From Candidatus Altarchaeales archaeon (GTDB lineage: Archaea; Altiarchaeota; Altiarchaeia; IMC4; QMZM01): DNA of 5,809 nucleotides. Position numbers and translations under genes: made by a program. Shown here piece after piece: positions 1 through 5,497 of this stretch; position 1 is the stretch's first letter, and each line of letters starts with the position of its first letter. Where the stretch lies: NCBI GenBank assembly GCA_003663045.1, contig QMZG01000078.1:1-5809 (forward strand). The letters are read 5' to 3'. Below the pieces are notes generated by a model, which was not told where the DNA came from, did no database searches, and saw nothing but the letters and a program-made list of their open reading frames with translations.

Positions 1-121
1 CATTAATTCTATCAAGATCCATTGTATTCTGAACTACAATGGGGTTTCCTCCAAGGATACCAACGTACTGCACCAGGTTATAGACAAATGAATCAATGTT
101 GTCGATTACTAGGACATTCAT
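1..121 (-). CDS. trpG: Anthranilate synthase component II, glutamine amidotransferase (N-terminal 40 codons, cut by window edge)
   Basis: The leftward frame starting with ATG at 121-119 encodes 40 residues beginning MNVLVIDNIDSFVYNLVQYV and runs off the window. DNIDSFVYNLVQY is the N-terminal signature of the TrpG/PabA class I glutamine amidotransferases. The catalytic Cys, His and Glu lie beyond the edge and cannot be checked. The family releases ammonia from glutamine and passes it to TrpE, which makes anthranilate from chorismate. The gene lies 59 bases downstream of trpE on the same strand, which favours TrpG over the folate paralogue PabA. No convincing Shine-Dalgarno precedes the start; the sequence just upstream is purine-rich (AAAGAAAGAAA). 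The start is supported by the signature beginning at residue 6. A pair of palindromes lies between trpE and this gene. Confidence 0.93.
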   Translation of the reverse strand, partial: MNVLVIDNIDSFVYNLVQYVGILGGNPIVVQNTMDLDRIN

Positions 122-165
122 TTTCTTTCTTTTTGATTTTTAAGCTTCTGCTTTCTTTTCCGGAA

Positions 166-211
166 AAAATAACAAAATTGTTATTTTCTCTTGTTTGTAA
201 CAAATTTGTTA
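166..211. promoter_or_regulatory. Paired TAACAA-TTGTTA palindromes at the trpE/trpG junction
   Basis: Two palindromes with the same half-site lie side by side. The first (166-187) has perfect 10-base arms, AAAATAACAA and TTGTTATTTT, around a central AA, and includes the trpE stop codon (181-183). The second (198-211) is the perfect 14-mer TAACAAATTTGTTA and lies in the last codons of trpE (residues 476-480). Their shared core is TAACAAWWTTGTTA and the centres are 28 bases apart. In the leftward transcript the first could fold as an A/U-only hairpin followed by U residues (complement of 164-169), so it might act as a weak terminator or processing site. Alternatively the pair may be operators for a dimeric regulator. 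The symmetry is seen; the function is inference. Confidence 0.5.
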
Positions 212-1638
212 TTATAGTGATCAGAATCCACGCCCAGTGCCTTCAACATCCCTCTCGCTTTATTCATCGTCTCCTGGAATTCCCTCTCGGGGATTGAGTC
301 AGCAACTATTCCCGCCCCAGCCTGTATATAAGCTCTGTCTTTCTCAAAAACTACTGTTCTTATAGTAATTGCGGTATCCATATTTCTGTTAAATGAAAAA
401 TAACCAACTGCCCCAGAATAAATACCTCTCCTCGTCGGCTCCAATTCCTCTATGATCTCCATCGCCCTCACCTTCGGTGCTCCAGATACAGTCCCGGCTG
501 GAAATATACTCTGTAAAGCATCGAATTCATCCATTCCTGGCTTTAATTCTCCAACCACCTCCGAAACCATGTGCTGCACATGGGAGTATTTCTCAACCTG
601 CATGAATCTCTTCACCTTTACTGTGCCAAATCTTGCAACCCTTCCAATATCATTTCTTCCGAGATCAACCAACATCAGGTGCTCTGCAAGTTCCTTTTCA
701 TCCCGTAGCATCTCTCTTTCCAGTTTTTTATCCTCTTCCGGTGTTTTTCCCCTCGGTCTTGTCCCAGCTATTGGATATGTCTCTACCCTTCTATTTTCAA
801 CCCTGACCAGCATCTCCGGGGAAGAGCCTATTATCTTCCTCTCACCAAAATCAAGGTAGTACATGTAAGGGGATGGATTGATTCTCTTTAATGTACTATA
901 GACTTGAAATTTATCCCCATCAAAATCCACCCCAAATCTCTGAGAGAGAACTACCTGAAAGATATCGCCGGCATAGATGTACTCCTTAGCCCTTTCTACA
1001 TTTTCTTTAAATTCTCTTTTGCATATATTGGATGAAAAATTATTTGAATTTTCCATTTCTTCCCTCTTTTCATAGTGGGGAAAAGAAGAGATGCTCTCTG
1101 AAATTTCTTCCAATTCTTCAAGAATGGAGGATTCGTCAATCTCCCCATTTGTGGGTAAAAACTGGTGCGAGATCAGATAAGTCTTTTTCTTTTTGTGGTC
1201 AAAGATTATGTTATTCTTAGCTAGGATAAATTCACAATCGGGCTCTTTCAGGTCATTTCTCGTGTTTGAATTCAAATCTACAAAGTATCTCACCAAGTCA
1301 TATGAAAAGTAACCCACAAAGCCACCAAAGAATCTCGATAATGTCTTCCCCGTTATATTAAATTGTGACATCAGATTTCTTAGAATCTCTATGGGATTTT
1401 CACCTTTTACTTCCAAGTCTTTAAGATCTGGATCAAAAAGATTAAAATTTATTTTACCATTATCCACAGTCAATTTGGCGGCTGGATTAAAGCCTATGAA
1501 TGAATATCTCGCTATCTTTTCGCCGCCTTCACATGACTCTAAGAGATAGGTATTCTCGCTTCTAACTGCGCTATAAACCAACTCCGGGCCCCTTTCCTTT
1601 ATTTCCTTGTATATGGGGATTACATTAATGGTATCCAT
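181..1638 (-). CDS. trpE: Anthranilate synthase component I
   Basis: The 485-residue protein is a full-length TrpE, the chorismate-binding subunit that makes anthranilate in tryptophan synthesis, using ammonia from TrpG. The N-terminal domain carries LLES at residues 32-35, the motif tied to tryptophan binding and feedback inhibition. The catalytic chorismate-binding domain fills about 205-470. Its conserved blocks are GDIFQVVLSQRF (224-235), GSSPEMLVRV (271-280), PIAGTRPRG (289-297), LVDLGRNDIGRV (323-334), FPAGTVSGAPKVRAMEII (379-396) and QAGAGIVADSIPEREF (439-454). The SGAPK block and the retained LLES favour TrpE over the paralogues PabB and MenF/EntC. The last ten or so residues (YNNKFVTNKRK) extend past the usual family end and are encoded by palindromic DNA. 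The ATG at 1638 has no Shine-Dalgarno; the domain starts normally from it. trpG follows after 59 bases. The promoter region holds two operator-like palindromes, suggesting repressor control. Confidence 0.97.
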   Translation of the reverse strand: MDTINVIPIYKEIKERGPELVYSAVRSENTYLLESCEGGEKIARYSFIGFNPAAKLTVDNGKINFNLFDPDLKDLEVKGENPIEILRNLMSQFNITGKTLSRFFGGFVGYFSYDLVRYFVDLNSNTRNDLKEPDCEFILAKNNIIFDHKKKKTYLISHQFLPTNGEIDESSILEELEEISESISSFPHYEKREEMENSNNFSSNICKREFKENVERAKEYIYAGDIFQVVLSQRFGVDFDGDKFQVYSTLKRINPSPYMYYLDFGERKIIGSSPEMLVRVENRRVETYPIAGTRPRGKTPEEDKKLEREMLRDEKELAEHLMLVDLGRNDIGRVARFGTVKVKRFMQVEKYSHVQHMVSEVVGELKPGMDEFDALQSIFPAGTVSGAPKVRAMEIIEELEPTRRGIYSGAVGYFSFNRNMDTAITIRTVVFEKDRAYIQAGAGIVADSIPEREFQETMNKARGMLKALGVDSDHYNNKFVTNKRK

Positions 1639-1660
1639 AGTAATAGTAATTATTAATTAT

Positions 1661-1700
1661 TATACATTTTAGTATATAAATATACATAAATGTATATAAA
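1661..1700 (-). promoter_or_regulatory. trpE promoter with tandem operator-like 20-base repeats
   Basis: Two 20-base direct repeats lie end to end, TATACATTTTAGTATATAAA (1661-1680) and TATACATAAATGTATATAAA (1681-1700), identical at 16 of 20 positions. Each contains a 16-base palindrome: 1681-1696 is TATACAT-AA-ATGTATA with perfect arms, and 1661-1676 keeps TATAC/GTATA arms. Read leftward, each repeat begins with TTTATATA, a good archaeal TATA box. The proximal box is centred about 38 bases upstream of the trpE ATG and predicts a leader of about 10-14 bases; the distal one predicts about 30. The 20-base period would put both palindromes on the same helix face, over the TATA boxes, as expected for a repressor that blocks TBP. 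Methanothermobacter TrpY is a known precedent for such repression of trp genes, but its TGTACA box is different and no regulator gene adjoins here. Confidence 0.6.
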
Positions 1701-1715
1701 TAGGCATTTTATCTA

Positions 1716-1737
1716 TAAAAATGGGGATATAAAAAAT
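1716..1737 (-). terminator. Probable U-tract terminator downstream of the PhoU-RCK_C gene
   Basis: Read leftward, the region holds a run of six T (complement of 1731-1736) and, after CCCC, a run of five T (complement of 1717-1721). It lies about 60-80 bases after the stop codon of the upstream gene and just before the trpE promoter. Archaeal RNA polymerase terminates at U-rich tracts, often without a stable hairpin, and I see no strong stem here. The position between two transcription units supports the call, but T-runs are common in DNA this AT-rich. Confidence 0.35.
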
Positions 1738-1775
1738 AGGTTTCTACACATAGTAACCCGATTGGCAGATACTCT

Positions 1776-1792
1776 GACTCACTATAGGGCGA
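1776..1792 (+). other. Exact 17-base match to the T7 promoter core (possible artefact)
   Basis: GACTCACTATAGGGCGA matches from memory the -11 to +6 part of the phage T7 promoter as carried in many cloning vectors. The six bases before it (TACTCT) match the T7 TAATAC at three positions, giving 20 of 23 overall. It lies just past the stop codon of the PhoU-RCK_C gene and points into that gene in antisense. Nothing else in the window is phage-like. It may be chance, or a trace of vector or adaptor sequence in the assembly. No biological function is claimed. Confidence 0.5.
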
Positions 1793-1793
1793 T

Positions 1794-2402
1794 TTATTTA
1801 CTCAATTCTTTCAGCACATCTACGGAACTTTCACTTCCGCTGGCTATGAGTATGTCGCCTTCCATAATTTTTGTATCTTTTCCGGGATTATAGATCCACT
1901 GAGTTCCCCTTCTGATGGCCCTGATATAACAACCGGTTTTGGTAGAGACCCGAAACTCCCCCAAGGTTTTTCCAACCAACTCAGATCTACTACTGACCTT
2001 TGTTCTCACTACCTGTTCTTCTGCTTCACCCAACATAGTTTTGTAGATGGGATGATCCCCCACTCCCCTTAGAACCACATCTGCTATCTCTTCTGCAGAA
2101 TCTGCGATATTTTCTGCAGCAACTGCAACATGCATAATTCCGGATAGATCTGCCGCTTCCTCGGGGGTTCTTGCTGCCAAAAGAAGTAGGGTTTCGATCT
2201 CATATCTCAGATCATCCATCTTCTGCTCTAACTCTTGTACCTCCTCTGCGATATCCTTGCTATTTGTAAATAAAGCCGAATAAGCGAGATCAACCATCAG
2301 TTCAGATGTATCCTTCATCTCTACCAGGATGTCTTTAACATTTCTTTTTTGAGAAATAGCATGGTCTACGATTTCATCTACCTCTTCCACTTCTTCTGCC
2401 AT
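1794..2402 (-). CDS. PhoU-like / RCK_C (TrkA-C) domain protein, putative regulator of the adjacent cation permease
   Basis: The 202-residue soluble protein has two parts. Residues about 5-118 are an acidic all-helical region like a single PhoU repeat, with heptad-like helices (for example EEVQELEQKMDDLRYEIETLLLLAA, 53-77) and the helix AVAAENIADSAEEIADVVL (93-111). Residues about 128-200 are an RCK_C domain, recognisable from SELVGKTLGEFRVSTKTG (140-157) and the closing IMEGDILIASGS (179-190). RCK_C domains bind small ligands and gate cation channels and transporters. This architecture is known in archaea beside MgtE-like permeases, and here it follows such a gene by 35 bases on the same strand, so it is probably the cytosolic partner or sensor. 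No membrane segment or signal peptide is present. No Shine-Dalgarno precedes the start, only A-rich sequence; a TATA-like string at 2416-2425 is too near the ATG for a normal promoter, so cotranscription is likelier. The ligand is unknown. Confidence 0.85.
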   Translation of the reverse strand: MAEEVEEVDEIVDHAISQKRNVKDILVEMKDTSELMVDLAYSALFTNSKDIAEEVQELEQKMDDLRYEIETLLLLAARTPEEAADLSGIMHVAVAAENIADSAEEIADVVLRGVGDHPIYKTMLGEAEEQVVRTKVSSRSELVGKTLGEFRVSTKTGCYIRAIRRGTQWIYNPGKDTKIMEGDILIASGSESSVDVLKELSK

Positions 2403-2437
2403 TTTTTTATTGTTTATTTATATATGGTTTAGTTAAT

Positions 2438-3010
2438 TTAAAAATTGATTCCGAGTAAAAGATCAACAATTCTAACAGCTATTAGGAGACATAGAACAGT
2501 AATTATATCACCTACCGTTGAAAGTAAGGGCATAAGGACATTATCTGGATCTAAGCCACGAGCGAATGTGACCAGGGCAAGGAATATAGACAATAATGTT
2601 AGGACTAATCCAGCCAATGTTCCCGCAATTAATGATATAGCGGTTAGCTGAATAATGGATGCCTCTCTACAACCCGTGGCTACACAGGTTAGAAAGGCAA
2701 TTATTCCAAGCAGGAAGGACATGACAACATTTAGAATAATGGACGCCAAGAAATTATCACTTAATGGTTTGTTCCATTTCAATTCCGGGTTAATTAAGCC
2801 AAGATGAAGAGCGGAAGCCAGTCTTGATCCCAAGGCCCCACTGATATTACCCCTCATCCCCAAGATAGCGGGGAGAAGGATAAGGAGCCCCGGTATTGTA
2901 GTCAGTTCTATCTCCATATCATGAAGGACTACGCCCGCCACTACCCCTCCAACCATACAAAGAAAAAGTATGGGAAAACTCTCTCTCAGAATCTTCTTTA
3001 TTAATTCCAT
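2438..3010 (-). CDS. MgtE-like divalent cation permease, membrane domain only
   Basis: The 190-residue protein corresponds to the five-helix membrane domain of MgtE/SLC41 magnesium transporters and lacks the cytosolic N and CBS domains of bacterial MgtE. Hydrophobic segments lie at about 12-30, 39-51, 86-112, 117-149 and 160-186. Family hallmarks are PGLLILLPAILGMRGNISGALGSRL (40-64) and GLDPDNVLMPLLSTVGDII (152-170); in this family the acidic residues and DP near the last helix line the ion path (D154, D156 and D168 are candidates). Bacterial MgtE works as a homodimer, so a stand-alone five-helix unit could form a complete pore by dimerising. The next gene encodes a PhoU-RCK_C protein that could supply the missing regulation. 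Mg2+ is the likely substrate by family, but other divalent ions are possible. A TATA-like box about 26 bases upstream of the ATG suggests a leaderless transcript. Confidence 0.85.
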   Translation of the reverse strand: MELIKKILRESFPILFLCMVGGVVAGVVLHDMEIELTTIPGLLILLPAILGMRGNISGALGSRLASALHLGLINPELKWNKPLSDNFLASIILNVVMSFLLGIIAFLTCVATGCREASIIQLTAISLIAGTLAGLVLTLLSIFLALVTFARGLDPDNVLMPLLSTVGDIITVLCLLIAVRIVDLLLGINF

Positions 3011-3027
3011 ATAGAATATTAGAGAAG

Positions 3028-3048
3028 TATATATTTATAATTTATATA
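3028..3048 (-). promoter_or_regulatory. Probable TATA promoter of the MgtE-like permease gene
   Basis: Read leftward the stretch contains TTATAAATATATA (complement of 3028-3040), preceded by TATATAAA (complement of 3041-3048). The TTATAAAT element is centred about 26 bases before the ATG at 3010. Archaeal TATA boxes sit about 26 bases before the transcription start, so the predicted transcript would begin at or next to the ATG, in keeping with the absence of a Shine-Dalgarno. Read-through from the peptidase gene 40 bases upstream remains possible. Confidence 0.5.
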
Positions 3049-3050
3049 AT

Positions 3051-3929
3051 TTAGACCAAAATCTCCAGGGATATCTCCATAAGATTTCCAATCCACAAAA
3101 TTGAAAGAAACGTCAGGAAGAGGATAGGAGCGAATCTGATGCCCTCCTTGATTTTAATCTTACTGGGAATCTTCCCATCCAGTGCAAGTCTTTGGATTTT
3201 CTGAATATCTTCATCACTCAGACCCTCAATGTTTCTCTTGCTGGCAATTTTTTCATTTTCTATAATGAGATCCTCTGCTACTATATCTCCTTCGTGAAGT
3301 TCGATAACATCAGTTACTTGTTGTAGGGCCGTCATCTCCACAGCTTTAAGATATAAAGCCGATATCATCAGTGGTGGTAGGAATAGATAGAGGATACCCA
3401 ACGAATTTTGACCCAGAGAAAATGCAAAGATGGAGGGTAGAAAAGAGAGTAAGAAAACTACCTTTGTTCTGATATCCTTCCAGTATTTCATGAATTCACT
3501 CTTTGTCTCAGGATTTTTTATTCCCAGAATTAAACCATAAATGATAACATATGGTAGTGCGATGAAACCCATGTTTATGAAGTATGTCAGATAATACGGA
3601 AAGAACCCTTCAGTTAAATAGTTTGCATAAGCCAAATAGCCCAAGGTACAACCAATACCTGCCATGAGTTTTACATCCCCTCCACCCCATTGTCCAAGGT
3701 AGAATAGGATGAGGCCGATTATGAAAAAGGCAGTTCCCAAGAAAAGTGAGTTTAGAAAGAATTGGATATCAGAATTAAGGATAGAATTTGAAGCTGCAAT
3801 AATTAATGCTAGAGAGATGAAACCATAACTGATCTTTTCTGGGATCTCCCCAGTCTTTAGGTCAAAATAACTTCCTATTGCGAGAAATATTACCGCCGTT
3901 GCTATAATGAATGTAATGAGTAGAGACAT
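3051..3929 (-). CDS. Archaeal type IV prepilin / preflagellin peptidase (A24 family, GxGD aspartic protease)
   Basis: The 292-residue polytopic membrane protein has both catalytic aspartates of the A24 peptidases: D23 in YFDLKTGEIPEKIS (21-34) after the first helix, and D85 in GQWGGGDVKLMAGIG (79-93). These enzymes cut the class III signal peptide of archaellins and type IV pilins at the cytosolic face. Further hydrophobic segments lie at about 34-50, 57-78, 88-103, 113-137, 156-172, 175-194 and 266-289. Between the last two is a soluble loop (205-265, VIELHEGDIVAEDL and a GLSDEDIQKIQRLALDGKIP block), as in the longer archaeal members of the family; short FlaK/PibD-type enzymes lack so large a region. 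The substrate class is therefore open, and no pilin or archaellin gene is in the window. AGGGG (complement of 3939-3943) lies 9 bases before the ATG and could serve as ribosome binding site. It heads the leftward gene series. Confidence 0.9.
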   Translation of the reverse strand: MSLLITFIIATAVIFLAIGSYFDLKTGEIPEKISYGFISLALIIAASNSILNSDIQFFLNSLFLGTAFFIIGLILFYLGQWGGGDVKLMAGIGCTLGYLAYANYLTEGFFPYYLTYFINMGFIALPYVIIYGLILGIKNPETKSEFMKYWKDIRTKVVFLLSFLPSIFAFSLGQNSLGILYLFLPPLMISALYLKAVEMTALQQVTDVIELHEGDIVAEDLIIENEKIASKRNIEGLSDEDIQKIQRLALDGKIPSKIKIKEGIRFAPILFLTFLSILWIGNLMEISLEILV

Positions 3930-3938
3930 TCTATTTTT

Positions 3939-3943
3939 CCCCT
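3939..3943 (-). promoter_or_regulatory. Possible ribosome binding site of the prepilin peptidase gene
   Basis: AGGGG, read leftward, lies 9 bases before the ATG at 3929 and can pair with the CCUCC end of archaeal 16S rRNA with one G-U wobble. It sits in an almost pure A/G leader (complement of about 3931-3974). It is the only gene start in the window with a plausible Shine-Dalgarno, which fits a transcript with a real leader rather than a leaderless one. Confidence 0.4.
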
Positions 3944-3977
3944 TTATTTCCCTCTTTATTTTTATTTCTTTTTTATT

Positions 3978-3992
3978 GAATTAAATTATTAA
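3978..3992. promoter_or_regulatory. AT-rich TATA region between the divergent peptidase and HAD genes
   Basis: The stretch contains TTAAATTATTAA (3981-3992). On the plus strand TTAAATTA (3981-3988) is centred about 25 bases before the HAD ATG at 4010, which fits a leaderless transcript, and that start has no Shine-Dalgarno. On the minus strand the same block lies about 55 bases before the peptidase ATG and would predict a leader of about 30 bases containing its AGGGG. The sequence is only a fair match to the archaeal TATA box. Confidence 0.4.
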
Positions 3993-4009
3993 CTTAGACC
4001 GAGATAAAA

Positions 4010-5101
4010 ATGCCAAATATCATCTGTTTTGATTTGGAGGGTCCCTTATCCCCGCAGGATAATGCCTATGAGGTAATGGGTTTGGTGAGAGGGGGACATA
4101 GGTTATTTGAAGTAATCAGTAGATATGATGATATCCTGACTATGGAGAAAAGAGAGAACTATGAGCCGGGGGATACCCTCTCTCTGATAGTTCCATTTTT
4201 GATTTATCATGACATAGGGGAGGAGGATATAAAGAAGATATCCGATAAAGCAAAGATTGTGGATGGCGTTAATTATGTTATGGAAAGATTAAAAGAGCTA
4301 AAATGGGATGTGTATATCATTTCTACAAGTTATGAACAGCATGCATTGAATATAGCTGATAGGATTGGTCTTTCAAGAGAGAAGGTTTATTGTACAAGAT
4401 TTTCTCTCGATCATTATAGAGAAGAGATAGAGAGAATGGATACTTCTCTGATAGAAGATGTTGAGAAGGATATTTTAGAGGATTTATATTTTTCTCTAGA
4501 TGATGAAAGAAAAATAAAAAATAGGCTGGACAGATTTTTTTGGAAGGATATCCCAAAGACAAATTTAGGGGATATAATGAGGGGGGTTAAGGTAGTTGGT
4601 GGTCAGAGAAAGGTAGATTCATTGCACGACATAGCAAGGAAAACTGGGAAAAATCTAAGAGATATGATAGTAGTCGGGGATAGTATTACAGACTACAAGA
4701 TGCTCGGTGAGGTAAAAGCCAGAAATGGTATATCCATAGTTTTTAATGGAAATGAATATGCTATCCCATATGCAAATGTTGGTCTCGCCTCGATAGATAT
4801 GCGTTTTCTCCTGGTAATAATATCTGCTTATATTTATAAAAGCAGGAATGGAGTCATAGAAACCGTGAAAGAATGGGAAAGGAGACATGATGAATTTATG
4901 AGAATTCCCGAGGATATCCCAAAAGGGCTGATTCCAGATGATGTGAGAGAATTTTTAATGGAAAAAAAATCCGATGAACACTTTTTAGAGCCATATTTCC
5001 ACTATCTTGAAAATGTAGGTGAAGAGAAACAAAAAGAGGTGTTGAGGATCCATAAGAGAGCCAGATCGATAGTAAGGGGAGATGCCGCTAAACTTGGTTA
5101 G
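4010..5101 (+). CDS. HAD-superfamily hydrolase, EhaR-like archaeal family, substrate unknown
   Basis: The 363-residue soluble protein has all four HAD motifs. Motif I is CFDLEGPLSP (6-15), with nucleophile D8 and E10 where most HAD phosphatases have a second Asp. Motif II is IISTSYEQHA (103-112). The motif III lysine is probably K201 in GQRKVDSLHDIA. Motif IV is VVGDSITDYKML (221-232), with D224 and D228. A charged, mostly helical insertion (about 130-195) separates motifs II and III and may form a cap; a helical extension follows from about 265. DLEG also occurs in ThrH-type HAD enzymes, so the Glu is probably tolerated. The overall pattern recalls archaeal proteins annotated as energy-converting hydrogenase A subunit R (EhaR), but no hydrogenase genes are near and that name does not establish function. 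A phosphatase role is likely by family. The ATG at 4010 lies right before the first strand; the start appears leaderless. The gene converges on a small membrane protein gene. Confidence 0.8.
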   Translation: MPNIICFDLEGPLSPQDNAYEVMGLVRGGHRLFEVISRYDDILTMEKRENYEPGDTLSLIVPFLIYHDIGEEDIKKISDKAKIVDGVNYVMERLKELKWDVYIISTSYEQHALNIADRIGLSREKVYCTRFSLDHYREEIERMDTSLIEDVEKDILEDLYFSLDDERKIKNRLDRFFWKDIPKTNLGDIMRGVKVVGGQRKVDSLHDIARKTGKNLRDMIVVGDSITDYKMLGEVKARNGISIVFNGNEYAIPYANVGLASIDMRFLLVIISAYIYKSRNGVIETVKEWERRHDEFMRIPEDIPKGLIPDDVREFLMEKKSDEHFLEPYFHYLENVGEEKQKEVLRIHKRARSIVRGDAAKLG

Positions 5102-5112
5102 TGCATATATAA

Positions 5113-5439
5113 CTATTGAGATTGTCTAATGAACAGAGAAATGATGATGGACACAAAGCCTATGATGGAAAGACCAAGGGCAAGCTCTCCTATGATAAAA
5201 AGTCCATAATATGCATTATCTATAAAATAGATGAGAAAAAATAGGTAGGATAGGATAATCCCAAACAAGAACAGGTAGAATGATTTTATAATTGGGTCTA
5301 CATGAAGGAACATCTTTGCCCTGATGGCTTCTCTTTTGGAGCCTTTTGCTACATAAAGAAAGTGAAGTAATAGAACTATAAAGAGCAACGCCTGGATAAT
5401 GAATATATAGAATAGAATTAATGAAGAATTTAATTCCAT
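5113..5439 (-). CDS. Small three-helix membrane protein, unknown function
   Basis: I do not recognise this 108-residue protein. It has three strongly hydrophobic segments at about 7-30, 52-73 and 77-104. A basic loop, AKGSKREAIRAK (31-42), lies between the first and second, and a short tail, RQSQ, ends the chain. By the positive-inside rule the basic loop and probably the C-terminus are differently placed around the membrane, with the loop in the cytosol and the N-terminus outside. No cysteine, metal motif or catalytic motif is visible. The gene looks real because the frame is open with a consistent membrane pattern and a TATA-like element lies about 24-26 bases before the ATG, predicting a leaderless transcript. 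Its stop is 11 bases from that of the convergent HAD gene, and it diverges from the kinase gene. There is no evidence for a partner. Confidence 0.65.
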   Translation of the reverse strand: MELNSSLILFYIFIIQALLFIVLLLHFLYVAKGSKREAIRAKMFLHVDPIIKSFYLFLFGIILSYLFFLIYFIDNAYYGLFIIGELALGLSIIGFVSIIISLFIRQSQ

Positions 5440-5453
5440 GTTAGGAAAAGGGA

Positions 5454-5466
5454 TTTATAATATAAA
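5454..5466. promoter_or_regulatory. Symmetric TATA element, probable shared divergent promoter
   Basis: TTTATA-A-TATAAA is a perfect inverted repeat, so it reads TTTATA on both strands. On the minus strand it is centred about 24 bases before the ATG at 5439 of the small membrane protein gene, fitting a leaderless transcript. On the plus strand it predicts a transcription start near 5483, giving a leader of about 14 bases for the kinase start at 5498. TBP binds a pseudosymmetric site, so a symmetric box could load in either direction. Promoter function is inferred from position and composition. Confidence 0.45.
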
Positions 5467-5497
5467 TAATATGTTAAACAATCAAAATACAAATAGA

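Noticed and set aside
150..165. Small inverted repeat AAGC-TTCT-GCTT upstream of trpG
   Set aside because: The four-base arms are too short to support a structure or site.
452..859. Open frame of 135 codons on the plus strand
   Set aside because: It lies wholly inside trpE on the opposite strand and has a low-complexity Ser/Phe/Leu-rich translation with no family resemblance. The same holds for the shorter plus-strand frames at 22-297 and 1032-1220.
1639..1793. Bacterial-style trp attenuator with a leader peptide
   Set aside because: Read leftward, I find no TGG codon in the region upstream of the trpE start, so no Trp-bearing leader peptide can be encoded. The strong signals here are palindromic DNA repeats over TATA boxes.
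2403..2437. Separate promoter for the PhoU-RCK_C gene
   Set aside because: The TATATAAA string here is centred only about 18 bases before the ATG, which would put the transcription start inside the gene. Cotranscription with the permease is simpler.
4323..4888. Minus-strand open frames inside the HAD gene
   Set aside because: They are antisense to a protein with all four HAD motifs and show no motif of their own.
5471..5497. Upstream in-frame ATG as the kinase start
   Set aside because: It would add MLNNQNTNR before the first strand, which the family normally lacks, and it lies too close to the TATA element.
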